From Gymnopus androsaceus JB14 (lineage: Eukaryota; Basidiomycota; Agaricomycetes; Agaricales; Omphalotaceae): 64,000 nt of DNA. A program made the position numbers and the translations under genes. How positions within the stretch are numbered: the first letter of the stretch is position 1; each line of letters begins with the position of its first letter. Below the pieces are notes generated by a model. The model made no database searches. It was not told where the DNA came from and saw only the letters and a list, made by a program, of their open reading frames with translations. Positions 52,603 to 64,000 of this stretch are shown here, one piece after another. The stretch spans positions 1-64,000 of the forward strand of contig ML769400.1 in assembly GCA_009733575.1 (NCBI GenBank), given 5' to 3'.

Positions 52603-52969
52603 CTGTAGAAGTCTTCATTATCATCTCTTTGTGAATGAAATCTCCACTCGGTTTCACTTTTCGCTCTCAGTGTTTATTGAATCTTCCAGTTATGCGCGCG
52701 CCTCTGGATCGACTACTTGAGGAGGAAAATATTTTCTCATTGTCGAGACTTTTGCGTTGCGAGAGACTCGGCTGATGCAGCATGAGGGTACTTTGGTAGT
52801 TGACAAAACCACTAGTACATGTAAAACGATAGAAACTAAGTAAAAATATAACTAGTTGAATAATGTACCTAAACACTGTGGAGCAACCGAGAAAAATGAA
52901 GGAATAAAAACTAGTAAGAAATTCCTGTGTACTACCAGTGTACCCAGAAAGCGCATTAGATATACATAA
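52603..52969. other. Convergent 3' spacer
   Basis: Between the ends of the MPP6-like (plus) and SOG2-like (minus) genes. No feature beyond likely 3' UTRs. Confidence 0.4.
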
Positions 52970-55900
52970 TCATCCAAGATCATTACCGACCCCAATTCCA
53001 TGGAACCCATTAAACCCAGTTCCGTTTCCACTTCCATCCATTCTCAGCCCATTACCGGGCTCCCTCTCTCTATCCCTTAACCGTCTAATCACCGGCAACT
53101 TGAATGTCTGTAACGGCTGTGCGCTCCTTGGCGCATCTAAAGCAGCAGGTGAAGAGGACCCTGGCCCCATCTTACTCATTGTCACCATTGACATGGAAGG
53201 TGAGCCAGAAGCAGAAGCCTGCGCACTTCGACTCCTCGTAAGCCCCGGTCCCAATCCTAACCGAGTTTCCACTTCGGGAAGGTGGAGGTGATTGCTTTGA
53301 GGTAAAGGTAGGACGGATGCTGATGTTGATGTAGACAGAGACGGCGAATAAGGCCGTACTGAGGTAGAGGCAGTGGTGGAGGTGGAGCTAGCAGTAGTGG
53401 GTGTAGGAGAAGGAGAAAACGACGAGACGTGTAGAAGAATCGCAAATTCCTCTGTCGCATTGGTCAATTTGACCATGTTCGTACGGAGAGCCGAAGAGCG
53501 AACGCCGCCATGTAACTTGACGGTGTTTGATAACTGCACTACCGACTGGCAGCAATAAACGTCAGTGTCTAAAACTAATAAACACCGCATCGAATGAAAA
53601 TATTACCTTCAAAAACAAGTGCGCATCATCCCTCAAGCTCTTTTTCTCCGCTCCTACATCTCCTCTGTCTCCGTCCTTGTTCATAATTGCCTGAATGCAT
53701 TCACCCAATCTCCTCGTAACTTCCCTAGCATTATCCAAACTCTCCTTTACATCTTTTACATTGACACCGTGCTTTGCATCCCCACCACTCGGACCAGTCC
53801 CTTCAGGCCCCAGCAAAATACTCTCCATCATATCCCATACTGTTGGAGCAACTTCTACCGCAGTATGCACGGCTTGTAGTGCCTCATTGTCTACCAACGT
53901 CTTTGACGTCGAGGGTAACTCCAAAAATGACGTTGGTTTCGGCGGTGGGAAGGAAGGGGAAGACGCAACAGATGAGGATGAAGATGCAGCATGTAACGAG
54001 GTCTGAGACCCCGAACGAGAATGTGAGTGGGTACTGTGTCCAACCGCGCGAGAAGTTTCGACTATGGATGCTGATGATGACACAGATATGGAGGAGGAGG
54101 ATGCGGAAGCGGACATGGACGGTGGGGTAGAGTGTGGTGGGCCAGTAGGCGAAGGTGCTTGGATAGTTAATGTCGTCGTCGAAGATGACGACGTAAGCTG
54201 CCGTTTAGGAGTTCGCAGTGTAGGCGTATGAAGCGCTATCCCTCCCGTTAACGATGGCATTTCTTCATACGAAGGTAACTTCTTCCCAATCTCCACGTCC
54301 TTTGAACTAAACGATCCAGCATGTCGTCTAGCGGTATGCGTCCTCACCGCTGTCGAACTCGTGCGAAGGGATAATAAATGGGGAGAACTAGCATCAAATG
54401 ACGGTACAGGAGCTGACGCAGGTCCTGAGACATAAGCTCCCGCGCCATTATGACTGTCCAAACCAACAAGGTTGGGTGGAGAAGGCGCCGGAAACGGTTT
54501 CGAATGCAGATACGGTTTCACGGATTCCATAAGCGGGATCATCCCCTGCCATGCTAGTGAAATCTCCGCAGATGCAGCATACAGCTGTATCAACAGTGCA
54601 CGAACATACCGTAAATCATCCACATTCACGATTACCTTTAGCTGCAACGATAGCACCCCGACGGTTTTCCCAAACACCGCGACCGTGTCCCGGCAACTTT
54701 CCACTACGCCTCGACAGACTGTGGGCGGAGGAATAGTTTTTCGAGACATGGCATCGAATCGGTCGAGGGAATTTATGAATTGCATCATATCTGCGCTCGC
54801 AGGGTGCAGCATCTTTTTCAGCACAGATGAAAGCCGGTCGTCGATTGTATGGTGGAGAGTGTAGTGTTCGAGGGTTTGGTAGATTTGACATACGGCGAAA
54901 AGAATGCTGCGCGCAGTGTCTATGAGATTGAGGAGAGGGCCGGGGAGCGTGTTGGATGCGGCGGTGGGGAGAGACGACATCCGTCGAAAGTAAGAATTGC
55001 GCTCGAATGCCATGGAGGGAACGGCGCGAGTTGGAGAAGCCTGTGCGACATCTTTCTCTTTGGGGGTGTTGGTGGTGGCAAAAGGAAGACGTACGTGGTT
55101 ATGACCACGGGAATTGGAAGCATTCGAGCTCCCGCTCGAGTCTTGTCGTTGAGAAAGGGGGGAGGGGATGGAGAACGAATCATCGTGGTGATGAAAGTTG
55201 GGTCTATTGGTGGGAGTACTACTGGACGGAGTGGTGGCAGAAGTTGTGGCCGAAGGATATCCTTGGTCTGCGCGCGAAGACGGATATGAATCAAGAACCG
55301 TAGACTTTTTCGAAAAGTTGAGCTTGGCCGTCCTTAGATCAGGCATACTCTTCTTTCCCATAAACTCTGACCGGCTCGAGCTGCGAATGCTCCCAGCAGC
55401 ATAGGAGGCATTTCGCGCGTGTTGCTGTTGTTGTAATTGAAACTGTCGTTGGTAGTCTGTATCCGAATCAGTCGGATGATGACCAGGACCTCCGCTGTTC
55501 GTAGACGAATCATCAAAGAAAGTATCGGAATCGGCGGGACTGGGTAGGTAGCTTTCGAAAGAGCGTGTGGGGGAGGCTTCTGAGCTATAGGACTGGAGAA
55601 TACCAAGATGAAGAGGCGGTGGCCGCTCGGGCTGTCCGTACGAGGATGAGGGTGTGCCAATGTTGACCGAATCCCCGGCAGAAGACAATGAAAAGTTGGA
55701 GTCTATGGAAAAAGACCGCGCATGAGGCGTCACACCGGCATCAAACTCACTGTCCGTTCGCGGAAGGCGCGAAGACCAAGTCGAATAGGCCTCGTCCCTG
55801 AAGATCACACGTAAGCATACATAGCAAGGCACAAAGAAGCAACGGACGTACAGCCTATTTTCCAAATCATGCTGTTCGCTGAACCCCGAGTCGTCGTGGG

Positions 55901-56737
55901 ATGAGTTTCCCTGAGGATTTGACTCGACTTCCATCCATTTCTGAACGCTTTTAATCCAGCTAATGGAGTCGGAAGTGCCAGCGACGAGGTCTGGAGGTTC
56001 CATGACAGACTTTGGTGGCCATTCAATTGGATTCTTCTCGAGTTGCAAGACTGACAGCTTGTGAAACCTGGCAAGATACACAGGAAGTCTAGTGATCTTG
56101 TTTCGAGAGAAACAAAAAACCTGACGAGCGAGCTAAGCAGGATGAAAGGCGGAAAGTGACTGAGACTCACTCGGAGGTTGATGAGATGGCCAGGCTGCGA
56201 AGGCAGACGCTTGATCTTGTTGTGGCTAATGTCGAGAGTGTCCAAGGCTGGTATGACCGTCAACTAAAGTAAAATGCTTAGTTTTACCCTGAATGTATAA
56301 AGGAGTACTATTACAGACCACATCCGGAAAGACTGAAAAGCAATTACTTTTCAAGTTCAAGTACCTCAGACGTGACAGCAGCGCGAATTCCATCGGTAGA
56401 GCCGTCAGCCGATTGTGTCCGAGTGATATCCTAGTCGGAATGGGTCAGAAAGCCAATTAGTTTATAGCTCGGGTCAAACACACCTTTGGACTTTGCTTTC
56501 ATCCTCCGAATTCTCCCGGCCCACTGTAGCCAGTTCCTCCGCTACATCACTGCCAATATCTGTGAACCCTTTCTTCATAAGAACAAGTGTCTTTCCTCCA
56601 TCATTCGACCGAGCCAAAGCGTCTTGGACATGTCCAAAAGTGAGGGAGATTGGCGGAAGCGAATGGGAATTTGGATGTGAATTCTGGCGAAGCCTCGGAG
56701 ACGGCAGAACTGACCGCTCAGCTTCGCGCGGAGACAT
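52970..56737 (-). CDS. LRR and SOG2-domain protein of the RAM pathway
   Basis: The start at 56737 gives a conserved N-terminus (LTFGHVQDALARSNDGGKTL). Leucine-rich repeats over several exons follow: RISLGHNRLTALPMEFALL, LDTLDISHNKIKRLPSQP and FHKLSVLQLEKNPIEWPP. A long Ser/Pro-rich central region is followed by the SOG2 domain (LPGPLLNLIDTARSILFAV, CRGVVESCRDTVAVFGKTV, LRYVRALLIQLYAASAEI). The last exon (52970 to about 53560) encodes VVQLSNTVKLHGGVRSSALR and a low-complexity tail. In yeast, Sog2 binds the kinase Kic1 upstream of Cbk1-Mob2 and controls polarity and cell separation; a hyphal-growth role is inferred. First exon 56484-56737; introns near 56463-56430, 56330-56264, 56165-56120, 55855-55800 and 53605-53555. 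No disruption seen. Confidence 0.9.
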
Positions 56738-57225
56738 GTAGTGGAGGAGGGAGGTCGTCTACGACGTGCAAGGCTGTTCACGGTCAACCAACAACCACAC
56801 TGTGGGAAGAATCGATTCAATTCTAGATCACGGCGCTTATTGCCTGCCTAACTCGTCTTCTCCCGCGCTTCATCTCTCGAGAAAGGTTCGAATATTGGAG
56901 CTTCTTCAATCTCTGACAGGGTCTGGCCTCGGCTGCTCTTAAAAATGCTCAAATTCACGAAAAAAAAAACTAAGCTCAGAGGGGCACTCGTCCTGTTCAA
57001 TCTATGCTCATGAACCTCAGTAAATTAAACGAAGAAAGTCTCATTCAATGCTCGTATAAGGCCCTCCCTATACCATCACTGGTGTGCTCTGTCCTCCCGA
57101 ATCACCAGATCTTCTTTCTCTTTCTCGAGCTTCCCGAACTCATCTCCTTCCACCACATGTTCCACACCGCCCGAGTTATTGCCAGCACAGGAAGGATGTG
57201 AATTTTAGTGGCTAAGTTAGCCCAG
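56738..57225. other. Intergenic upstream of the SOG2-like gene
   Basis: The upstream region of the minus-strand gene. No promoter motif was identified with confidence. Confidence 0.4.
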
Positions 57226-57851
57226 TATCCCGTTTTTCCGATCAAGCAATACTGTAAAAGCGTACGACGGTTGTATTATCTTACTTGATATCCTCCGGAT
57301 GCAATATAGAAGTTCTATTCCCTGCCTCAATGATTCATTGATGCAAGAAACTGGCACTCAGGTGACGTTAACCACCGCATTAGTTCACACTGTAATATTG
57401 GATTCTTTCGTTGACGTCGCAAAATCGAATCAGACTAGCAATTCTACCGGTACCGACGACGATCGCTTCGTGAATTTTGGGAACTGGGTATGATCTTCAT
57501 ACCCCGGCGCGCGCGGTGAATGGATGTCGCTGGCTCTCAGATAACTTTCTAACTGCGTCCTTCACTTTTGAAAATTCGACGTTCAATTGAAGGCGATGGT
57601 GCCCCGTGTACTCGTGTATACATGCATATCTAATAAATAAATCACAGCGCCCAAGAATGTACGAAGGCAATACTTACAACGACGAACAGCAAACGAAAGC
57701 GATAGCAAAATACAACATATAAACATATCTAATAAATAAATCACAGCGTCCAGCGATGTCCGACCTAGAGCAATACTTACAATGACAAGCAGAAAAACGA
57801 TAACGAAAGGTTTCATACACCGGAAGAAATTATTATTCGTACGAGGCTCGG
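57226..57851. repeat. Duplicated 3' flank of the zinc-finger gene, copy 1
   Basis: Nearly identical to 63060-63680: ttatcttacttgatatcctc, then ggatgcaatatagaagttct, with the same order throughout. Each copy has two internal ~100 bp units around aataaatcacagcgtccagc. The duplication includes the following zinc-finger gene, so the unit is at least 900 bp and in the same orientation. Confidence 0.8.
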
Positions 57852-58806
57852 TTAAGTTGGACTTGTACCGGCCTGACCGTGAATGACTGGGCATCTGGAT
57901 TTTCTGTCATGACGCCTCCAAGATTGATGGTACGAGAACTTGGCTTTACAATGCGCGCAGGTATATGGTTTGTTCTTTTTGTGTTTAGCTTCGATGTGAT
58001 CTGGAATGATTTTTGGTAAAACAAAAAAATTTCAATCAATAGAGGATGGTATTGCTTACTTCTCAGACTCTGTTTGCTTCGAAGCCTCCCACCGCATTCT
58101 GTACAATCGAAACCCGGGCCTGCTCTCTTTGACGACGGTGGAATCGGTGAAGACTGGCTCAAGTTCGAAGCAGAAGTAGGTGCGATGCCGTGCTGCTCGA
58201 ACGCAGTGGGTTCCGCTGCTTGTGCTGCCGAATGCCATTGGGAACCTAGTTCAGACTTGGGGGAAGATGGGCCGGAAACAGACCAAGGTGCTGCCCATGC
58301 AATGCCATATTGTGATGGAGTCGGATCTATCGTTTGTCCTAGTACTGGGCGGTGATTCAGACTGGGTATGATAAATTGCGTTTCTATTATGTGCATTTGT
58401 TCAGTCATCTGTGAGTAGGAAACAAATTACAAACCTTCTTGAGCCTGCCAATCGGGTTGCAACTGTCCAGAAAATTGTAACTGGATTCCGTCGTCGAAGT
58501 CGGGATGGATTAGCTCCAGATTGTCCACTTCCTGACCGGCCTGACTGCTGGAGAAACTTGGGTCTTTGGAACGATGGATAAATAAATATTACTCACCCTC
58601 CATGCCATTCGGAAAGTAGATTGAAGTGATGATCATCGATATCCGCAAATGAGTTGTGATACAAACTGCCAGTCAGCGTTAATGGAAGTTAACTATCAGG
58701 TGCGTTAGGAAGATCAATACCTTGTAGCCTGGCAGCGGCTACACCATATCGAAAAGGGATCTCTACGATGGGTACAAGCTTGGTTGATTAAAGTCGGAAT
58801 TTGCAT
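57852..58806 (-). CDS. Two-finger C2H2 zinc-finger protein, copy 1
   Basis: The start at 58806 gives MQIPTLINQACTHR, then IWCSRCQATR. In copy 2 this region is a C4 cluster (CTHCGNP...WCDRC), but here the second Cys is Arg, so this metal site is damaged. A short acidic exon (ELIHPDFDDGIQLQFSGQ) and a Ser/Pro-rich exon follow. Finger 1 is FDCTECGGRLRSKQSLR-NHIEAKH, interrupted by an intron after its Leu-Arg. Finger 2 is YTCAHCKAKFSYHQSWRRH, and the end is at 57852. C2H2 fingers with an acidic region suggest a transcription factor; no target known. All three copies are on the minus strand. Confidence 0.65.
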
Positions 58807-59842
58807 CGAGTCCTTGGAGAATAATTCGAGAGCGACTACCCAGAGTAAGCAGAGGAAGGACGTGAAAATGCAGATAAATCAATGTGACTCGTATTTAAGT
58901 CGAGTGAAAAAGAAAATGGCTGCTTGCATCCGCCACATTGGGTTGACCAAAGAAGGCTCAATAGAGTCGGATTAAGTTTTGATGGTAAATTGTTCTCGTG
59001 TGGCGCAAAAATATTTGCATATACATACTTACACTATCTCCTTTCGTTCTTCAAGCACACAAAACGAGACACACACAATCATTTCTCCGAGGGTTCGGAG
59101 AAACTGCGAACTAAACGAACAATTGAAACATCAAACGATGAACTTCCTTGCGAACAGGACCTCAGCCACCAAACACATCGGCAACTTGATAACATCCCAG
59201 ACCAGAACTCCGGGACCATTTTATCCATAACATACCACTGCAAACAATGTCGGAGGCGCGAAAAGAAAAACTAGATTTACCTGCCTATACGAGAGAGTAA
59301 GCATGTGGAGAATCGCAGTCAGATTGGAGCAGAGATACTCGAAGGCATAACATCCAGCCAAAGTCAGCCGCGCGCTGAAGGGTTTCCGCCATGTAGCTTG
59401 GTGACCCGCCCTCTAGAGGATCGGTATAATTTGTAAAATCTACGAGGATTCTGGAATTTATTCCGACATCCTCTAGAGGGGACTGCTTTAGGCCTATCCG
59501 CCATGCATCGGAACCCAAAATAGTTCTTGCATGTTGCATGTTCTTCACCTGTCAAACGTTCATCAGCTTCTCAACAGCAGCGGAATGTAGTATTTCAATG
59601 AAATTTCCCTTACCAACAAGCAGGATTCAGGTATATCTGCTTGGGGCTCGTATAGCTGTAAAAAGACAAGATCAGCTGAGAACGATAGTAGATGTACTGC
59701 AGCATAACCTGTCAAATTAATAGCGCGGCTTGCGACTTTCGGACTTTGATAAGCATACAACTGTGTCTGGGCCTTTCTTCCCTTAGGAATGGATGCACTG
59801 TTAAGAAAACACCTCGGTCTCGTATCCCCAAAGGTCCAGCTA
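58807..59842. other. Intergenic, no supported gene
   Basis: Two minus-strand open frames (59285-59548 and 59563-59760) are present, but have no recognisable motif, splice signals or composition to support them. Confidence 0.4.
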
Positions 59843-59995
59843 TTCCAAAAAACCTAGGCCACCTCGTAATTTTGCTGCAGTGACGCAAGACATTCAATTC
59901 TGGTGGGGCTCGTAGGCGATTGAATCAAACGGAGTAGCAACTCAATAGGGAGCCCTATGTAAACAATTTTTTGAAGTGGCCTAGGTTTTTTGGAA
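59843..59995. mobile_element. Short MITE, ~153 bp
   Basis: The left end TTCCAAAAAACCTAGGCCAC and its complement at the right end (GTGGCCTAGGTTTTTTGGAA) match over 20 bp. Non-coding interior. No target duplication is obvious, so the superfamily is not assigned. Confidence 0.65.
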
Positions 59996-61261
59996 CAACT
60001 GTCAACGTGGTGAAGGTTTTTTGATTATCATGCCGGTAGTCGGCCGGTAATGCATCACTGCTTCCTCACGATACTGCTTCCTCACGATACCAAGGTGACA
60101 TATCAAGGCGTTTACGCTTAAGGAGCCTCTATATTGATGCTGAGTGTGCAGCCTAGCACGTTACTCGCACGATATACAGAGAATATCGCCTGTCGGGCAT
60201 GTCGGGTAACTACCGTCCAGAACGAGTCCGCTTCAGAAAGTTGACTCAACGCTTCCGATCCTCCAACTCAAAAGCCATGAGGGATATGCTTTTCTGACTT
60301 CGGCACCTCCCGCTCATTCCTAGCCATTTTTCATATCTCCATCCTACCTGTTGTGACGAAGCAACAATCTGGAGCGTAATCGTACAAGCGTGAGTTCGGT
60401 GATATGATCCCAAAAGGGTTTCTGGTTGGTCCGGACCCGTTTTTTGAGTGTCAAAAAGCTGAATCCGAGCTCAGCACGTAGTGGGACTGACTGAGGAGAT
60501 GGCGGTCAGGAAGGAAAACCGATGTGATTTGCAAAGCGCTCGTAGCTACTTAAGTACACTTAAGGTAGGTAGGTAGGTAGGTAGGTAGGTTAACCGGTAA
60601 TAGGAGCAAATGTGATCAACTACCAAGTCTAGGGCACTTGTCGGGATTCATGTGCAGCGGCGTATGGAGCTCGACACTGTCCTAATCGCTCCTACTTTCC
60701 CTCAAGCTCAATCTCTTCGGGATCTGCTTCCAGCTCCCTGCTTCTTCTTTCTTCCACATTAAGCACCATCGGAAGCTTCGTAAATCCTCCTCCATATTTT
60801 CTGGACCCTCGAGTCAAGTTGCGATTTCGGACTTCATAGACCAGCCGCGGCTAATCTTTACTGGTTCTTTCCTTCATCAAAAGACTGTTTTTGGAGTCAA
60901 GAGTTTGGAATACAGCAGCCTTCTGTTCGGTTCTTGAATACCTTTCGTGAAATCATTAAACTACTCTATACATCAGAAATTTGAAATAATATTCAAAATC
61001 AAACTCTTTGTTCCTGGGCTCTCAGGCTGCTGGTGACATGTAATGCAAGCTGACGATACGTACGAGCTTTCTGTGTCTAACTTTTTATCTGCCTCAAGCG
61101 ATGTATCGAAGCTAATCCATTCGAACGTACAATATAGAGATAAACCACAGCGTTTAGGTATTTCTGAAAGCAGTTATGACGAGCAGTAGTTCAAAATTAA
61201 CAGAAAAATACAATACTTTAAGTGGAGGCGGAAGGATTAGTAAATAAACAGGAGTGGTCGC
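59996..61261. other. Intergenic with small repeats
   Basis: Contains a 16 bp tandem duplication (ctgcttcctcacgata) near 60058-60090 and the microsatellite at 60564. No gene is supported. Confidence 0.45.
60564..60590. repeat. (TAGG)n microsatellite
   Basis: About six to seven perfect TAGG units. No coding or regulatory context is evident. Confidence 0.85.
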
Positions 61262-62311
61262 TCAAATTGGATTTGAACGCGCCTGAATGGCGGGACATCT
61301 AAATTTTCTTTCATGACGCCTCCAAGATTGGCGGTACGAGAACTTGGCCTTACAATGCACGCATATATATCGTTTGTTTTTTTTGTGCTTAGCTTCGATG
61401 TGACCTGGAAAGATTGTTTGATTTTTTCGGATTAGACAAAAAGGTAAAAATCACTGTGGACTATGAGAGTAGCGTTACTTACTTTCCAGACTCTGCTTGC
61501 TTCCAAGCCTTCTGCCGCATTCTGAACAATTAAAACGTCTACCTGGAGCTCTTGTCAATAATAGCGAGCTCTGTGGCTGCAGCAATGGCAAGGTTGACTG
61601 GGACGACTGGGTGCTGGGCTGGGCTGGAGCATTTGGCATGTATGCTGAGTGCGACTGGGAGTCTAACCCGGGCGGTCTAGACTGGGGGAGGGACATGAAA
61701 GCAGGATCATGTACGAGCTCATGTGACAGAGTAGGTTCCTCTGCTTGTACTTCCGAGTAGGAAGCTACTAGTTCAGAAAGTGGGGAAAGAAATAGGGACG
61801 AAGGCACGACCCATGTGAGGTCATAATGGAACGGAGTTGGATCCGCCGCTTGTACTGAGTGGGGACCAAGCCAAGGTGAAGTGGGTGGTTGGGTCCCTAC
61901 AAGTGCATTTTTTCAGTCATCGGTGAGTAGAAAAAGTATTTATTACAAACTTTCTTGAGGGTAGTTTGCTTGAAATTGTGCAGAAAATTCACGGGGTAGT
62001 TGCGCTCCATCGTTGAAGTCAGGAAGGAGTATCTCATCTCCCTGACCGGTGGCCTGACTGCTGATGATATTTGGGTCTTTCCAGGATAAGCCAAGGTAGC
62101 GTAGGATTAGCCTCACCGAGTCTGCCAGTCAAGAAGGAAGTTGGAGTACTGGTAGCAGGAGTCCAGTGCGAAGAATGATCTGTGATGCGGCATAATGCGT
62201 TACCACCCTTGTGCATCAAGTGAGTTAGATAGAAAAATACCTTGCACTCTCGCAGCGGTCACACCACATCGAAGTTGGGTTTCCACAATGTGTACAAGTC
62301 GGTGCCTGCAT
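61262..62311 (-). CDS. Two-finger C2H2 zinc-finger protein, copy 2 (best preserved)
   Basis: The start at 62311 gives MQAPTCTHCGNPTSMWCDRC, a C4 zinc cluster reminiscent of small MYND/HIT-type knuckles. The next exons encode an acidic segment (GDEILLPDFNDGAQL) and a Ser/Pro/Gln-rich region (SQSSQSTLPLLQPQSSL). Finger 1 is FNCSECGRRLGSKQSLE-SHIEAKH, split by a phase-1 intron (GTAAGT...CAG), and finger 2 is YICVHCKAKFSYRQSWRRH. It ends RSNPI, TGA at 61262. The architecture (C4 cluster, acidic segment, two C2H2 fingers) fits a DNA-binding regulator. All Cys and His ligands are present, unlike copy 1. Function inferred only from domains. Confidence 0.7.
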
Positions 62312-63059
62312 TCTTTGTTGAAAGGAAAAAAACCGGCTACGGGGAGAGTGTGTAGAAGATTGTTGTTTGTGTTCACTTAAAGTATCAGAAATATGGAAAC
62401 GGATATTCGTACCGGACCCAACGAATCCGATCAGAAATGATCGCTGCAAGCAAGCAAGTACTAATAGTACTTACCAGGACAACATCAGCCTAACCGCATC
62501 TCAGAAGAGATCCGTTCGTTTTCAACGCTCATTTAATTCAGGAACCAGTTGAGATCTGTGCGACAGAAAAAGTTGATGACAACGACAAATTTTTCTTTCT
62601 CTATCAACACTCAGCACTCAACACTCAATGACCACAGAACTATGATAAGGCTCAGTCGGTTGCTATTAATTAATCATTAATAGGTGCGGTGTCGAAGATG
62701 TTTATCTAGGTTTATCTAGCATACAGTCCCACGCTATCGGGAGGTCCGAACCTGGCAACTGCTTAGCGCTCATTAGCGCTGATGGCCTCCTTCCATTAGT
62801 CGAAGACCGCTTTCATTATCAAACGCAGACTTGGTTTTTGAGACTTGGGACCTCAAGTACTTCTAGCTCGATTTCTGTAAAACCACTCTACCTGAAGAGG
62901 AGCCAAAAGCGGGTGCTGTATGCGAGAGTTCCAGTTAAAAACATGAACAGAAAACCGTCTGAGTGTGCCAACTGTTGAGCGCAAAGGCGCGGCGACTCAG
63001 TCCAGAAACGACAGAAAATGCTGTGCACTAGCACTATGTACACTAAGTACTATATAAGT
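62312..63059. other. Intergenic, no feature seen
   Basis: The upstream region of zinc-finger copy 2. No repeat or RNA was recognised. Confidence 0.4.
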
Positions 63060-63680
63060 ATGGGACGGTTGCATTATCTTACTTGATATCCTCCGGATGC
63101 AATATAGAAGTTCTATTCCCTGCCTCATTGATACAAGAAACTGGCACTCCACATTCAGGTGACGTTAACCACCGCATTAGTTCACATGTAGCAAGCTCCG
63201 CTCTCTGTAATATTGGATTCTTTCGTTGACGTTGCAAGATTGAATCAGACTAGCAATTCTACCGACGACGATCACTTCGTGAATTTTGGGAACTGGGTAT
63301 GATCTTCATGCCCCGGCGCGCGCGGTGAATGGATGTCACTGGCTCTCAGATAACTTTTTAACTGCGTCCTTCACTTTCGAAAATTCGACGTTCATTTCAA
63401 GGCGATGGTGCCCCGTGTACTCGTGTATACATGCATATCTAATCAATAAATCACAGCGTCCAGGAATGTAAGAAAGCAGTACTTACAACGACGAGCAGAA
63501 AAACGAAAGGGACGACAAAATACAACATATCTAACAGATAAATCACAGCGTCCAGCGATGTCCTAGAGCAATACTTACAACGACAAGCAGAAAAACCAAA
63601 ACGACAGGAAAATCCAAAATAGTACAGCCGTTACAAAGAATTCATACACCGGAAGAAATCATTATTCGTACGAGGTTCGC
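63060..63680. repeat. Duplicated 3' flank of the zinc-finger gene, copy 3
   Basis: The second copy of 57226-57851, with scattered substitutions and small indels, including an extra ~20 bp (agcaagctccgctctctgta). It leads directly into zinc-finger copy 3. Confidence 0.8.
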
Positions 63681-64000
63681 TCAAGTTGGACTTGCACGGG
63701 CCTGACCATGAATGACTGGGCATCTGGATTTTCTGTCATGGCGCCTCCAAGATTGATGGTACGAGAACTTGGCTTTACAATGCACGCAGGTATTTGGTTT
63801 GTTCTTTTTGTGTTTAGCTTCGATGTGATCTGGAGTGATTTTTTTTGGTTAAGCTAAAAAAAGTTTTTTAAAACCACTAGATGGCTTACTTCTTAGACTC
63901 TGTTTGCTTCGAAGCCTCCCACCGCATTCTGGACAATTGGAACCAGGTCCTGCTCTTTTCGATGACGATGGTATCGGCGAAAGTGGTGGAGATACTGATC
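63681..64000 (-). CDS. Two-finger C2H2 zinc-finger protein, copy 3 (partial)
   Basis: The stop is at 63681. The terminal exon encodes HIEAKHKKNKPNTCVHCKAK and FSYHQSWRR. The intron and the preceding finger-1 half (CPECGGRLRSKQSLR) are visible before the window ends. It is closest to copy 1 in sequence, including the flanking DNA. The N-terminal part lies outside the window. Confidence 0.65.

Noticed and set aside
59285..59760. Two minus-strand open frames as a gene
   Set aside because: No recognisable motif, no supporting splice sites, and they lie next to a MITE.

Overview
The window is nuclear DNA from a filamentous fungus, most likely an agaricomycete (mushroom-forming basidiomycete). The evidence is genes cut by many 45-90 bp GT-AG introns, intron-bearing tRNAs, families typical of mushrooms (F-box/LRR, P450, the fungal 7TM-like family, a CTL transporter, a SOG2-like RAM-pathway protein) and a very heavy load of DNA transposons. 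One assembly gap lies at 13004-13956. All calls come from reading the sequence; no database search was possible.

Layout. 1-9.2 kb is almost entirely mobile DNA. A hAT-like non-autonomous element (403-2178) carries a Tc1/mariner-type MITE. A complete 5.5 kb MULE with a 10 bp target duplication (2979-8463) has a dead SWIM-finger transposase that is itself interrupted by a hAT-like MITE. tRNA-Arg-derived fragments surround a real tRNA-Arg(UCU) at 9183-9274. 9.4-13.0 kb holds a hypothetical membrane-anchored gene and a frameshifted duplicate that runs into the gap. 14.0-15.4 kb is a P450 whose heme-binding end is lost in the gap. 17.0-20.5 kb holds a foldback MITE, a small two-exon gene and two nested transposons. 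21-29 kb is a graveyard of frameshifted genes: an F-box protein, two GNAT acetyltransferases and a conserved fungal protein.

29.1-45 kb is the best preserved gene block: a pinin-domain protein, a secreted zinc metallopeptidase, a 7TM-like protein, a CTL-type choline-transporter-like protein, tRNA-Asn and a 14-TM MFS exporter. Scrambled pseudogene pieces of the peptidase and CTL genes lie between them. 45.5-50.5 kb holds an orphan topoisomerase II TOPRIM gene and a second 7TM-like gene with an in-frame MITE inside an exon. 51.7-56.7 kb carries an MPP6-like RNA-processing protein and the SOG2-like protein, converging. 57.2-64 kb contains three same-strand copies of a small C2H2 zinc-finger gene with duplicated flanks.

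The genes do not form one pathway. Housekeeping genes (pinin, MPP6, SOG2, CTL) sit among fast-evolving accessory families. The clearest themes are transposon nesting, short family-specific motif arrays near transposon ends, and local duplication followed by decay. The most notable observations are the exonised MITE at 48 kb, the orphan TOPRIM gene at 45.5 kb, and a 14-nt P450 microexon with a GC donor.
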